DNA of 64,000 nucleotides from Carya illinoinensis (Eukaryota > Streptophyta > Magnoliopsida > Fagales > Juglandaceae). Where the stretch lies: positions 50,376,653 to 50,440,652 of the forward strand of contig NC_056752.1 of assembly GCF_018687715.1 (NCBI RefSeq). Direction: 5' to 3'. Below are positions 30,431-44,348 of the stretch, one piece after another; position 1 is the first letter of the stretch; every line of letters starts with the position of its first letter. The notes below the pieces were generated by a model. It was not told the DNA's origin. It searched no databases and saw only the letters and a list, made by a program, of their open reading frames with translations. The translations under genes and the position numbers were made by a program.

Positions 30431-33400
30431 ACTAAAATTATATTTACTGAGAAAGACAGAGATCATGGCTGATATTGGTGCAATTACAGAAATACCTTTG
30501 GTTTTGAAAGCGTGCCTCTTTTTTGTTGTAGCGACTGCTGTTCTTGGAGTTGGCAACTCAGAACACGCTGCTGCCGGGAACATTAATATTCGTCATGATG
30601 GAAGAAAGCTTGCTGAAATTCCAGCAGGTATTTGAGTACATATATTGATCTTGAAATTTTTGTTAATCCTAAATTATTTCTATTCATTGATGAGAAAATG
30701 CATTGTTCCCTAAATACCTAGCTTATTTATGCTTTTTATTTTTAAAAAATGAAATCAAAATAAGGAAATTTTTAGATGATGTACCTGAGATTCAGGATAT
30801 GTTTGGATAGTAAGATGATCTCAGGTGATTTGTTAATAATAATGAAAAAAATAATAAAAAAGTAATAATAAAATATTAAATAATAGTGGAGTGATTATGA
30901 AAACATAGCCTTATAGTCAATTCTGTTTTAATAGCTTATTTCATTTTTTTATCTTTTACTTTGAAACCTAATATTTTTTTGAATGGTTTTATTTACAAGT
31001 TGACATGAAGTATACATCGCTAGCTACTTTTTTATCTGTTGCAAGTTGACATTGAAATTTATACTAGCCACTTTAATCTGGCTGAATTTATCTGAGGAGG
31101 CCGAATATATAACAATTCCTTTTGTATAATTCTCTCTTAATTTCTTTTCAAAACTTTCAAGGTTTCATCAGCATTGATTGTGGGAGCAATGAAGATTACT
31201 TTGAAAATAGAACAGGTATTCGCTACGTGACAGATGAAGGATTTATAGATACTGGAATAGCTAAGACTGCATCCCCTGATTTATCTAAAACATATGTACG
31301 GCCGCTGAAGAACTTGAGAAGTTTTCCTCAAGGAAAAAGGAATTGTTATAGCCTGAAACCGGATCAAGGTAAAAACAATAAGTTCCTGATCAGAGCTAGA
31401 TTCCTGTATGGAAATTACGATGGCAAAAATCAAGGCCCGGAATTCGACCTATATCTTGGGGTCAATAAATGGACAACAGTGAAAAGGACGGATGCAAAAA
31501 ATTATTGAGATTATTCACCTACTCTCAACGGATTACATAGATGTTTGTCTTCATAACACTGGCCAAGGAGTACCCTTCATTTCAGCATTGGAACTAAGAC
31601 GTTTGGACAATTCCATATATCCGATCACTGCGGGCGGGGCACTTCAAAACGATGACCGTTGGGACGTTGGTATTGCTAATACTAGTACTGTACCAGGAAC
31701 AATCAGGTGAATCATGAGTATGATGCTAATTATAATTAGGAAAATGATATAAGAACAACTATATTACAATTTGTTTACAACTAGTTATAAAAAATTTATT
31801 ATTTTATATACTTTAAACTGTTGCAAGTACAGAAATCTTGAATTAAAGTAAAAAATATTAATATTTTAATATATAGTAGGAATTAAGTTGTAATATAGTT
31901 GGTGCTGTATCATTGTCTAATTAATTATAGATTGGGCAAGACTTGCTTGGTCTTCACGTATATATGTACGTTCATGAAATTGTACTAGGTTTGAGTAGTT
32001 AAACAGACGTGTTGTTCAAATATCATTTTGTTCTTAGTATTTACAGTGTAAAAATGTTTCTGCGAATTAGGTATCGAGACGATGTATATGATCGCTACTG
32101 GTATGCTGAACAAGTTGGTCAAGATTTGATCCCAGTTTCCTCCGTCTCGACCATATACACCAACAGCACTGATAACGCTTATGAATTACCAGCTCAAGTG
32201 TTAAAGACGGCTTCCAAAACAAAGAACGCGAGCGTTGCATTGAAAGTTTCCTGGACCGCGCTAGACACAGTTTCTAAGTATTATGTTTACCTTCACTTTG
32301 CTGAGATAGAGAAATTTGAACCTGGCCAGCAGAGGGAATTGACAATTGACTTGAACGGTGAGCGCAGTCTCTTGGACTCTTTTAAACTTGAGTATCTAAA
32401 ACCACTCACCATTGCCCAAGATGATCCGCCAATTAGCGGTGGCGGGACACTTTACGTCTTAATAAATGCGGCTCAAGGAACTACTATTCCTCCAATCCTC
32501 AACGCCTATGAGATTTATCGGTTAGTAGAGCTACCAAATAAACCGACTGCCCAAGACGATGGTATGCTTTTTCTTTCTTCTCTTTTTATTTTCCTAATTG
32601 TCTGGATTATATATATCATGTGCTGTGCGTATATGAGGCATGGCCCGCAGAGTTGGTTCAATAAGTACACGAAATGCACCACCACCACTGTATCCATTTG
32701 GTGTCCCTTCATGATGGGTGCGGTGCAACTCTTCTTAGATCACGGCCTTAAATTTAGTGTTTGCAACTAAAATAGTTTCAACTCCTCCCATGGGAAACTT
32801 ATAGCCATGGGAGAATCACGTGCCTGCTTTGCACACTATTATGCTTTTTTGGTACTTCTTTATGGGTTTTTTTCCATCTCAACTTCTCCCTCCTCTGTCT
32901 TTCCCACTTTATGTTTCAATCATTTTCTATTAATTCTTGTTTTTTCATTAAAAACTTAAGTTACTGCAATGCTGGAGATCAAGGCCCAGTACAGCGTGAC
33001 TAGAAACTGGCAAGGCGATCCATGTGTCCCAAGTAATTACTCATGGGATGGTTTAAACTGCAATAATGACAGTCCTCCAAGGATCATCTCATTGTGAGTG
33101 CACTTCCGAAACATTAGACTTCTGTGGATGCATGCTGTGAAATTTCAATCACGCTGTGAAACTTTCATTTTGACCGAAACTTCAAACAGATAGTGACTCC
33201 CTGCTTATTGCATGAGAGTATTTTTTTCTGGATTGCAATTTATCTTTAATCAATGGCAATAACTTTTCCTTGTTTCATAATTACAAACTGGAACTTGAGC
33301 TCAAGCAAATTGACAGGGGAAATTGCAACTTCATTCTCTAAGCTCGAACTAATCCAGTCCTTGTGAGTCTTAAATTAGCATTCAGTTTCTTAACACCAGT

Positions 33401-33597
33401 GCTTGCCAGATACCAGCACAGGTTGAGCAAGACAATCTGCCAACTTGAGATTGCCTATTGCTGTAGACGTTAATAATTGGAGGGTGTATTTTCTGAGATT
33501 TGATACCAGGAACTTTTACTTGGAAGGAATTATATTTTTATGCAAGTCATGTTATTTAATATTTGATTTTCAACGACAGAAAACAATTGTTTAGCTT

Positions 33598-33790
33598 AGG
33601 CCCAGTTTGGATTAAGAAATTCCCCCGACTCATTTCATTTAGTCATTATAACTTTTTCAAATTTCCACACAAAATATAATAAATAATTCAAAATTTTTGA
33701 ATTCCAAAACAATAATAATTTTCTAACAATATTTTATTCAACTTTCATCTCAACTCATCTCATTTCAACTCATTATCCAAACCTACCCTT
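33598..33790. repeat. Dispersed AT-rich repeat in receptor-kinase intron 5
   Basis: This copy is inverted relative to 19598-19760: 'ggcccagtttggattaagaa' at one end, 'aactcatctcatttcaactc' then 'ttatccaaacctaccctt' at the other. It is entirely intronic. Confidence 0.6.
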
Positions 33791-36444
33791 AGAACTCACT
33801 AATATTCTTCTTACCCAATATTTTCTTTCTTTTTCAGGGACTTGTCATTTAATGACTTAACTGGGCCACTGCCAGAAGTTCTGGGACAAATACCTAAATT
33901 GAAGACCCTGTAAGTTGTGGAGCTCTCATCTGGGTGTTGCAAACATAACCTTCAGAGAAGGAAATTGAAATAATATACTTAGAACTTCTTTGCAGGGATT
34001 TAAGAGGAAACAAGCTCACAGGTCCAGTTCCTGAGGCTCTTCTGGAGCAGTTTAGGAATGGAAAATTGGACCTGAGGTTAGTACTCTTATCTTCCTACCT
34101 CCAATATTATTTTTCTCTCTCCTTATTAATGTTAATTTCGTTTTGCTCTTTTTTTTTTTTTTTTTTGTACATAATAAATGCAAGAAAAAGTCTATGTTCA
34201 TTTCTTCATTGTAAGGAAAAATTATATTTCGAACTGTAATATATAATAACTGACCCTGTCATCTTACCTTGATGCACTTCATACAAGGGTTGATGCACAT
34301 CCAGATCTTTGTCTGTACACTCCATGTAAGGGAAAGAAGAAAAAGGAATTTTTCATTCCAGTTCTTGCATCGTCTATAACAGCAGTCTTGATCCTTCTCT
34401 TCATCATTATTGCTCTTGCTATATATAGAAGGAAAAGAGGATCAGGTAGTTCGTTCTATATTTTCTTTTTCTGTAGTTGTTAGCACAGTTTATATATGCG
34501 AGCTTGCTTACAAAGATATAGCAATCAATGGAAAATAAAAAAAGAACATGATTATGGAAGGAAATTGCAAATGATCGATAAATGAATTACATTAGTGGAA
34601 CACCATGGTAGGTGAAAGTGATGAACGCGCTCATTCTCCTCACCAAGTGTTTTGGTTCAATTCTCACACACTTATGTTTACGGCTAGTTTTGAGAGGTCA
34701 GCAAAATGTATCCTTCTTTAGATTGGCTTCCTCATGCACTTTATTGCTCAATCATTAAGATAATATTAAAAATAAAGAGTTTCATCCTGCCATTCATTAT
34801 CCATTCACCCTGGAGTTCGACATAGTTGAGAATCTCATTACTGTCTATACTGTACAACCATGGCGTCTCAATCCCCTGCTATTTTGTAAAATCAAGTAGA
34901 CCCAAACCCTTCAATAAGTGGGACACCTCTTTGTACCCTCCTGAGGCTGACCTTGAAAAGGGAGATAACACATCCTAACATAGACAAGCATGAAATCCTA
35001 GACTTCTTCTAGCATTACTCTCTGTCCAACTATAATGCAGAAATCTAAGCTCAGCACATCTATAACATAATTGTTTATGGAATTTGGTTGTACAAGCCTG
35101 AGGGTTAATCTGCAGTCCCCTTTAGGATCAGTGGACTCTGGATTTTTAATTATAGTAACAAGCATGAGAGATTTAAAATATAAACTAAGCATATGACAAT
35201 GCAAGCTGCAAATATATTTTTAGCAGACGTGTAAATGTTTCAATTTTGATAGTCTTTCTTGCTGTAGACATGGTTACCAAACCCAGCATCAAATCAAAGA
35301 ATCAAAAGTATAGCTACTCTGAGGTTGTTAAGATAACTAATAACTTCAGAACCATCATTGGCAAAGGAGGATTTGGAAACGTGTACCTCGGCAAATTGAA
35401 AGATGGATTTCAAGTTGCTGTCAAGCTTCTCTCTCCTTCATCAAACCAAGGGTACAAGGAATTTAAAGCAGAGGTTAGACAGAATAGAAGATAGAGTTTG
35501 AAATTACTTGAAAGTTTCAAAGATTACAATTTCACTCAACTAAACAATGGAACTCCATTTCGAAACACAGGCACAGCTCTTAATGGTACTTCATCATGGA
35601 AACTTGGTTACTCTTGTTGGATACTGTGATGATGGCAAAAAAAAGGCACTCATATATGAGTACATGGCTAATGGGAATCTTCAACAGCATTTATTAGGTA
35701 TTTGCAATCTCATTTTCAAAGTCTCCTCTCATTCTATGAGTCGCTATCTATATGTTACCTTTATCAAATCAAAAGTACATAGCTTAGATACAGTCCCATC
35801 TCTGCACCTGGTTGGCTTCTAGTTAGAGCAACCACCTGACACAGTACATATCATCCTGAATCCTTATCAAGTTATTTCCCATAGGCAGTCCCATAAGTTT
35901 ATACAATGAGGATATTGAATCTGCATGTTTCATAGAAATCCAACAGAAATTATTATTTTCTTGCATGATTGTGAAAACCTAGGCAATTCTTTTTTGACAA
36001 CCAACCTGAATGAGACAAAATTGGAATGTTTTTGCTGCAGTGACAAACCCTAATGTCTTAACATGGAATGAGCGACTCTGTATTGCAGTGGACGCAGCAC
36101 ACGGTTTGAAAACAAATTAACCACATAATTCTTCATTTTCAGCATCTTTGGATTTCTTTTTTCGTTTTCTTGAATAAGTCAATATTTTTTACTGGTGGAG
36201 TTACAGGGTTAGAGTATCTACATGATGGTTGCAAGCCACCTATCATCCACAGAGATTTAAAACCAGCCAACATCCTACTAAACGAACAAATGCAAGCCAA
36301 GATAGCTGATTTTGGGCTTTCTAGATCCTTTGCCACCGAAAATGATACCCATGTGTCAACTTCCCCAGCTGGCACATTTGGATATGTCGATCCGGAGTAA
36401 GTGTTTAGACCTAATGACTTCTGCATAGCTATCTATAACATTAT

Positions 36445-36800
36445 TGGATGCTTGAGGAATAAGATAGAATGAGAAATATGTGAATAATAGTGAAATGGTT
36501 TGTGAATAATAGTAAAATAATTTGAGTTATGATGTTTTATGAGATTTTAGGAAAAAAAAAAAAGAGAAAAAGTTGAATAAAAATATTATAAAGTTAAAAT
36601 ATCGTTAGAATAAATTTTTTTAATAATATATTTATTTTTAGATTTGAGAAAGGTAAATTGTTTTTTGTATTTTATTTGAAAGTTTGGAAAAGTTGTAAAG
36701 ATTAGTCTTAAAAAGTTGTAATAATTAGTTTAAAAATATTTATATATTTAAAAGAAGATGAGATGAGATGAAAAACATTACTAAACATTTCCTAAACTTT
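36445..36800. repeat. Dispersed AT-rich repeat in receptor-kinase intron 12
   Basis: 'gtgaataatagtgaaatgg', a 'gttgaataaaaatattataa' core and a 'gatgagatgagatg' end identify it as the same family as 19598-19760. It lengthens intron 12 without touching splice sites. Confidence 0.6.
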
Positions 36801-37479
36801 TTCTCTTCTGCCTAAACATGTTCTGAAATTTTGCCCTTGAGGATCGCCACACGAAATCCCATGTTCCAACTTCCCAATGCATCCAAAATCTCCAAAACTT
36901 ATTTCCCGCTCTTAATTCAATGCGCAAAGAATGCTAAAGTATCTGGTTTTTACAAGTACCCTCTATTAGAAAGTGGACATGCCTTGCTTTATTCACTGGT
37001 TCGAGTTGTATAATTGCTGTTCAAATGACCCTCATCTGTTTTCTACTTGCAGATTTGCAACATTTGGGAACTTCAACAAGAAAAGTGACATCTATAGCTT
37101 TGGGATTATTTTGTTTGAGCTTATAACTGGTCGCCCTGCAATAATAAGAGGTCCTGTGCAAAACATACACATATTTGACTGGGTTTATCCTTTGATTGAA
37201 AGGGCAGATATCCAAAACATTGTTGATCCAAGACTAGAAGGAGAATTCAACACCAATTCTGCCTGGAAAGTTGTGGAAATAGCCATGTCGTGCGCACTGC
37301 CGGTTGCTATCGAAAGGCCAGACGTGAGTCGAGTATTGGCAGAACTAAAGGAATGTTTGGCTCTGGAAATGACTCATGGGAGAAGTCAATCGATGACAAT
37401 TGAGTGCAGAACTTCAAGCATGCCACACAACACGTTCCATTTGGAGCTAGAATCAGAAATTGCTCCCGTCGCTAGATAG

Positions 37480-40392
37480 TTACTGAACAAGCTACGCCCA
37501 AAAGTTCCTTGTATGCAATATGACAAGTCTGTTTGAATTTTTGAATTTTTTATATTTTATTTTTAATTTTATACATTAAGGGAGAATTAGGGATGCTGTG
37601 ATGTGATGTCTCTAACAATTTATTGATGGAGTTTTTATAAAGAGATCAACCTAATCATCTGACAATCATGGGGACTAAAGCTAGATTAAAAAATATAGAG
37701 CAATTTCATTTTGAGACAAACCCTATCGACTAATCAAATAAAAATGGTAAGAAAATAGTACAACACACACACATATATTGATAATAACCTGGCATGAATT
37801 TTGTTGGAAATATTTTTAAAATAATTATATATTATATTTATTATTGATATTATTTTTTAGATTTATTGGAAATTTATGAGTTATTTTGAAAATAGAGAAA
37901 GTACAAAGAAATTATTCTGGCCTAGTGGCATTGGTGGCCTTAATTAATTGACCCAAAGGGCACGCCTCTTTGGTTTAGAAGCTAGATTACTTTGATAAAA
38001 AAGTACGTACTAAGAACCTTGTTTCTCCTAAATTTCTCTCCAAAACAAGCATGTTATAAAGGTGTACGGTACAGGACGCGACCTCACAGCCCACTGAGCA
38101 CAGGATATTTTCGACAATATTTTACGAAATTATATTCTAAAAGAATAATAATATACTTTACTATCTTTTCACTATTATTTTATTATTATTTTTTTTGAAA
38201 AAAATTTCTTTTACTTATTTTTTTCTTCCCACCACCCTAGTGAAAAAGTTGATAACCTTTACTGATGACGTCTCCGTTTTGTTAGGTAACGAACACTCAA
38301 TAATATAGGGCAATATCAATTCAAACGTGTCAAAATTTTAAATTAAACTAACTTATTTAGATAAAGGTTAGGTTGTTTCTCTCGTTTTGATCCTTAATAA
38401 TTAATTAAAAATATATTCACACAATATAATTTATTTATTTTATGTAAATAAGTTAAATTAAAACATATATTTTATTTAATTTGATTAATATAATTTTATA
38501 TAAAATTTAAAATTTATATTTATTAATAACTACAATATTTTAAAATATATATCAATATTTTCAAAATTTTAATATATAATAAAATTAAAATTATAAATAA
38601 CATAATAACGAATATGAGTATAGATTTAAAATTATAATCCTCCATATCTTATGAAAAGTGTTCATAACCTCTAAAAATAAACAAAAATGTTAGGCCTACC
38701 TAAATATGAATCTTAATTAAATCTCGATTTTTTTTTTCGAAGTATTTTTTAAAAGTATATTTAAAAATATTAAAATAAATAAATAAAAATAATAATAATT
38801 TCTTTTACTCTTCTCGAGATTGAGTCTCGAGCACGGCTCAAAAATAAATCATACCTTTACTTTCAAAGTTAAGAAATAAATTGAGGTGACCCGAGTGCCG
38901 ACGACAGCTACCTAGAAGCTAGATCCAGTGCCTTGACTGATGACTTCAAGGAAGAGCACTTTCAGTTTATCTATCATGTACTTTAAACTATATCATTAAA
39001 ATTTAATTTTTTTATTTTAAATATTAATTTTTATAATATATTATATATCAACTTATTATTTTTTTTATATCATTTAAATATTATATTATTTAATAGTTTG
39101 TTTGAAAAAAAATACAAAGAGAAAGAAATTAGTTTGGGCAACAAAGTACATGAAAAGAGAATAAATAGATAAAATATTTTTACATTTGTATACGATTCAT
39201 GCTATATGTAGCTGAATACTGTACCAAAATAGAAAATACATTTTCAAATACATGATCCGTCGGAAGTAAGTTTAAGTTATTTTTATTCAAATTTTACATA
39301 AAAATGAGTTTTATACAACCCATTGGGAGTGCTCTAAGTCTTCGTTTTGTTAAGTAACGGATACTCAATAATGCATAGCAATGTCATTTTAATCTTGTTA
39401 AAATTTTAAATTTAAGGTTTTGTTCATATTTTTATAAAGAAAACTGTTACATAAATAAAAAGATTATATAAAATAAATTTATAAATTGATGTGATTTTAT
39501 AAAACCTATTTGATCTATTTTGTAATAAATGCAACTTTACAATCTGATATAGAAACTAATCAGTTTGTGAGTTTACTTGTGTCTAATCCCTTTATGGCTA
39601 AAATATTTTCTTTTTATAAAAATTTTTATCTCATTTCATTTAATTATTACAATATTTTTAAATTTTCACAAAAAATAAAATAAAAATTTTAATTTTTTCA
39701 AATTTTAAAATAAAAAATATTCTAATAATATTTTATTCAACTTTTATCTCAACTCATTTTATCTATGAAAACAAACGAGATATTAAATCCAACTTATTTA
39801 GATAAAAGTTATTTAGTATCACTCATTTTGATTCATATAATAATTAATTAAAAATATGTTAACATGACACGATTCATTCAAACTTACTTGTTTCATGTAA
39901 ATGGGTTAAATTAAAACGTATAACTTATTTGATCTGATTAATATAATTTTATATAAAATTTAAAATCTATATTTATTAATGACCACAATATTTTTAAAAA
40001 TATATATCAATATTTTTAAAATTTTAGCATATAATAAAATCAATATTAAAAACTATACAATAACAAATATGATCATAGGTCTAAAATTATAATCTCAACA
40101 ATAAAAATAATAAAAATATAGGCATACTGAGAAATACCAATATTACAACTTACTAATAATAAAATTTTAATTTTGAAATAAATTATAAACTGTCAAAACA
40201 TGTTGATTTCGTATTAAGCATATTGATCTATTATTGCCTCTATAATTTTGACCCGAATTCATTATCATCAAATTCAAATCATGTTGTCTATATTGCCCGT
40301 GACCTAACAGCATCAGTTTGTCTATATGCATGTATAAACTCATATTTTTTAGAGATCTAATTTACTATACAAATAAAACACCCACATTGACT
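37480..40392. other. Kinase 3' flank and AT-rich intergenic region
   Basis: 37585-37745 is the kinase 3'-flank repeat (see 23745). The rest is AT-rich non-coding DNA with an internal duplication: about 38278-38650 aligns with 39350-40090. The second copy is interrupted by about 365 bp of dispersed repeat (about 39420-39785). No gene is seen. Confidence 0.55.
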
Positions 40393-40458
40393 TATGGTTG
40401 ACCCAGCCCTCCTCGCTGCCAGCACTCGTTTCTCACCATCCATGTAAATCTAATCCTC

Positions 40459-40825
40459 TAAGAGTATTGGCAATGAGTTATTTATCTTTATCTTTATCTT
40501 TGAATTTAAAGAATATTTCCTTAAAATGATCTATATTGATTTATTCATATCTATAATTATAAATAACTATATATAGTGCTTATTTAAAAATGAAGACTTC
40601 ATTTTTCTTCTTCAAATTATATTTTATTATTTTTTCTCTCTCATCCCAACTCTTTCTTCTCTCTTTTTCTCTCTTTTCTTTTTTCTCTTCTCTCTCTTTA
40701 TTATTTTATTATTATTTGATCAAAAAATATATAATCCAATGTGAGAATTTTTCTTTATATTTAAAATCAATCTTCAAAAGATATAATTTTGAATATGAAA
40801 ATAAAGAATCTATTAAATGCACTTA
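40459..40825. mobile_element. PIF/Harbinger-like MITE, 361 bp
   Basis: The insert 40462-40822 is absent from the paralogous site near 18443 ('cctcttagctgct'). It is bounded by a 3-bp TAA/TTA duplication, typical of the PIF/Harbinger superfamily. The left end is GAGTATTGG, and the right end read inverted is GTGCATTTAAT, a weak inverted match. The class rests mainly on the target size. Confidence 0.5.
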
Positions 40826-42960
40826 GCTGCTAAAAGAAAATATCTTAGTCAGGCTTAGACCAAGTCCAACCATTTAGTCATTTGGCAATACTTATTCAAA
40901 ATCGATTTTAGTCAAACCAAAAGTTATAATTTCTTTAAATCATTCAGGGAAAGAGGGAGTTGGAGGTTGCAGTACACGCCTAGAGAGAGCAGTAAATTAA
41001 TTAGCTCATCAAGTTGCCAAATTGGCATTACAATGTGACGATGGGGTGGTATGATTAGAAGAGGGACCTATGATTATTGATAGATATGTACAGTTTGATA
41101 AGCATTCTTAATGGATAATGAATTTGTTAAATGAAATGAAAAGAGGCTGTTTAAGAAAAAAAGAGACTATTTAGCTTACAAATAAAAAAAGGAAAATTCT
41201 CTCTCCTTAAAAGAATGAATTTATCTAATCATTTTCAATTGCTTTCCTTCTAACCTCCGCACTGTACGGTCAATAATAATATATTAGATAAAAATTACAT
41301 AATTAATTTATAGAATGATTATATTAAAAAATATTATATATGCTAATTTGGTTCGTTTCAGTCTGATCCTGTTAAAAAATCACAGACCCCGACATCGGGC
41401 CAAAATGGCTTTTCAGTCCCACAAATGATGGACCGAAACTGACCAAAAGAATTATTCGGTTTGGTTTGGACCAAACCATTCAATCTGGTCAATTTTTCCT
41501 ATCCAGACCAAAAATTCTTTAGCCCTAAATTTGAGTATAAGGAACGCAAATAGACAATAAATTGTTGAAATTTTCTAGCTTTGACCATTCTCCATGAATT
41601 TTTTGGTTCTCTATTCCTAATTGAAAAATGATTTAGAGATAAAAGAAAATCTTAAATACAAACTTATAAATTGACATGATTTGATCTAGTATATTAAATT
41701 ATAAATTTATTTTTATTATAAATTATATTTAAAATATCACATGAACCTACACTAACTTATAAATTTATTTATTTTTTAGGTGTAACACTTTTCTTTCTAA
41801 TTACTATATCATTTTGTTTGTAATCTTCAATCATCCGTGCAACGGAAGATGATATTAAGGCCCAGTTTAGATTGTGAGTTGAGATGAAAATTGAATAAAA
41901 TATTATTAAAATATTATTTTTATTTTAAGATTTGAAAATGTTAAATTATTTATTATATTTTGCTTGAAAGTTTGGAAAAATTGTAATGATTAGATGAAAT
42001 GAGATGAGAATAGACACTTTTTGAAAACTTTTTTTTTTCCTCTCAGTACCACTTTTAAAAGTCTTTCCAATTCTAGATAATGAAGAAGGAATTCGCATTG
42101 CCGCGGGCAGGGTTTCCACCTTTCACATTCTTAGAGACTTGCTGATGCCAGACATAATTTAGATTAATTATGGTGGCTAGTTCCAAGAGATGATTATCAT
42201 AGAGAAGACAAGAGATTCACCAAAAAATACAGAGAAAATGACTCTAATATTCAATTTGAAATTATCAAAACTCAAGAATGTCGAAATTTGCCCACAGGTT
42301 GAAATAGCTGCAAAATCGAGAATATAAGAATTTATCAAAAATAGCAAAATTCTAATAAACACACCAAAAATAAATATATAATTAAAGAAGTAATTTGACA
42401 AAAATCTGGCAAAAATCGAGTTCAAAATCATTTTCTAAACAAGAAATGAAATCTTACCATAAAAGGCAAAAAAAAATCCAAAAATATAGATTCGAAGAAA
42501 AAAATTGCTGATTTTGACCTCGAAAATGATGCACATTGAGCATACCTAGAAGAACACCGCGTGCATGCCAAAAAGAGCTTTCCGAGTTGGAGTTATATGT
42601 GCAATGCCGATACTCGTAACCAAAGTTATGGCCAAAATCAAAGTTTTGAATACCGTTTCGATGGCCGTTTCTGTTAAGTCACTTAAACAAAATATTTTGA
42701 TACATATACCGTTTTGGGATAGTTTATATATAATAAATTAATTATATATACACATTATATTTTAAAATAATATCAATGCAAGTTTTAAAAAGTTAAAACA
42801 CATATTTACAAAACTCAATAATACTTCTAAGTTCTTAATCCAACTATTTAAAAAAATAATCACTAATCTTCTTTACAAAAAGGGGAGTAAGGATTTGATT
42901 TTTGGTCCTCAAGAAAAATGAGATTAAAAAAAGTTAAGAAAATAGACTTCAGATATGAGA

Positions 42961-43497
42961 ATTAGAATTAGGGGTGAAAGTTTAAACCAGAAAATAGGAG
43001 AACCGGCCTATATTGGACCGGATTGGTCTAGTTGGTTTGGTTTTGAATTGGTCTAGTCTGGAATCGGTTCCTATATTTTAAAAACCAATTAAATCCGGTT
43101 CGAAATAAGTTCTTGGTTTTTTGGCACCGGACCAGTTTATAAAATATATAAAAATTAATTTTTAATATTATATTAAATATTTTATATATGTATATAAAAT
43201 TTTGATATATAATATATAATTATATATGAAATAATTTTATATTATAATTTATAACATAAAATTTTAATATTAAATATATAGAATTTATATATATATAATA
43301 TAATTACATTGACACTTGATTGAAATCGAAAAATCGGACCGAACTGGATCAGAACTAGTAAAACCGAAAGTACTGATTTAGGAGGGTAACGGGTCAGGAA
43401 TCTGTTTTTGAAAATACAAAACTGGTGTATACTAATTTCGTCCCAAAATTTATACAAATCCGGACCAAATAGGACCAGTTGCACCCCTAATTAGAGT
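42961..43497. mobile_element. hAT-like MITE in copy A2, 521 bp
   Basis: The insert 42969-43489 begins TAGGGGTGAAAG and ends GCACCCCTA (a clean inverted match). It is flanked by ATTAGAAT and ATTAGAGT. It is orthologous to 20681-21192 and keeps a better right end than that copy. Confidence 0.82.
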
Positions 43498-44175
43498 GAA
43501 AATTATGAAAAAAATTAGAAGTTTAACATTAACTATAAAAATTCACTAATTTATGCAGATAGACAGAAAACCGGCTGATATTGATCGAAACGCACTGGTA
43601 TGGCCGATATTTGACCCGATATGAAACATATACATTTCCTGTATCGGTCACTATTCTGATAAAAGAAATAGCGGCCGTACAAGCCAATATGGCACAAAAT
43701 TTAAAACTATGGCCAAAGTACTTACACGTACCCAAAACTGTCCCAAATCTCGGAAAGATCGCTGTTTCCTGCTGTATGTATGCCATATGCCGTCTCGAGG
43801 TAGTTCAGAGCCATCAATGTGTAATCTGACTACTCAGCATCATCTGACTAGGATCCTCCTGTATCACTTGTATCCATAGCAATTCAAAATTATGCAAGCA
43901 TTAAAGCATACATTTGATACTAAAAGAGGAGAGAGAGATACGTAGGCTTCACTAAGAGAGAGAATGAGGGAACTGCAGGACGTGTTTGCCATATGGGACA
44001 AGCTCACGACCTTCTTGTCTAGGAAATCGAGGTCTTTTCATCCTCATCTTCTTTCAATTTTCCTCTTCCTCTGTATCTTTCTCTTTGTTATGCTATTTTC
44101 TCTGCTTTGCTGCCCTTTCATGTTTAGTTCATAACATCAACCAACATAAAGAATTAATAATAACAGCTTGGCAGG

Positions 44176-44322
44176 ATGGAGCTTAAAGGCAGCATCGAGA
44201 TTTTTAACAAATTGAGAACCATGACGGGGTGCCCCAAGTGCGGTATAAAATTGTTAGACCGGATTACATTTAGATTTTCTTTTTGCTCGTTCATCGAGCC
44301 ATGTAAAAAGTCATATATTTGC
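44176..44322 (+). other. Conserved open stretch of unknown identity (A2 copy)
   Basis: This is the paralogue of 23475-23612, here starting with ATG (MELKGSIEIFNKLRTMTGC) and reading past the position of the A1 stop (TAT instead of TAA). The CxxC-G knuckle is kept. Substitutions between copies are a mix of silent and replacement changes, so there is no clear sign of coding constraint. Confidence 0.3.
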
Positions 44323-44348
44323 TTAACACTGGTCATCGACAAATGCAT

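Larger units (their letters stand above)
30465..37479 (+). pseudogene. Malectin-like LRR receptor kinase, 13 exons, two lesions
   Basis: This belongs to the plant LRR-I receptor kinases (malectin-like ectodomain, few LRRs, one membrane segment, cytoplasmic Ser/Thr kinase), the class of Arabidopsis IOS1 and FRK1/SIRK. Exons: 30465-30627 (signal peptide), 31162-31706 and 32071-32561 (malectin-like, GFISIDCG), 32961-33093 (GDPC...W.G..C), three LRR exons 33291-33362, 33838-33909 and 33996-34076, 34288-34445 (membrane helix), and kinase exons 35268-35473, 35571-35697, 36041-36103, 36207-36396 and 37053-37479. Kinase motifs are intact: [28 protein letters not shown]. Two lesions are seen. A +1 (or -2) shift beside a six-A run at 31496-31501 gives TGA at 31506. 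The acceptor before LRR exon 5 reads TG, not AG (33289-33290). Skipping exon 5 would keep frame; the shift would not. An assembly error in the A run is possible. Confidence 0.85.

Noticed and set aside
43529..43829. Frames on both strands with 'ccggctgatattgatcg'-type sequence
   Set aside because: They fall in a dispersed repeat also seen at 21260-21420 and, in part, at 590-735, without coding features.
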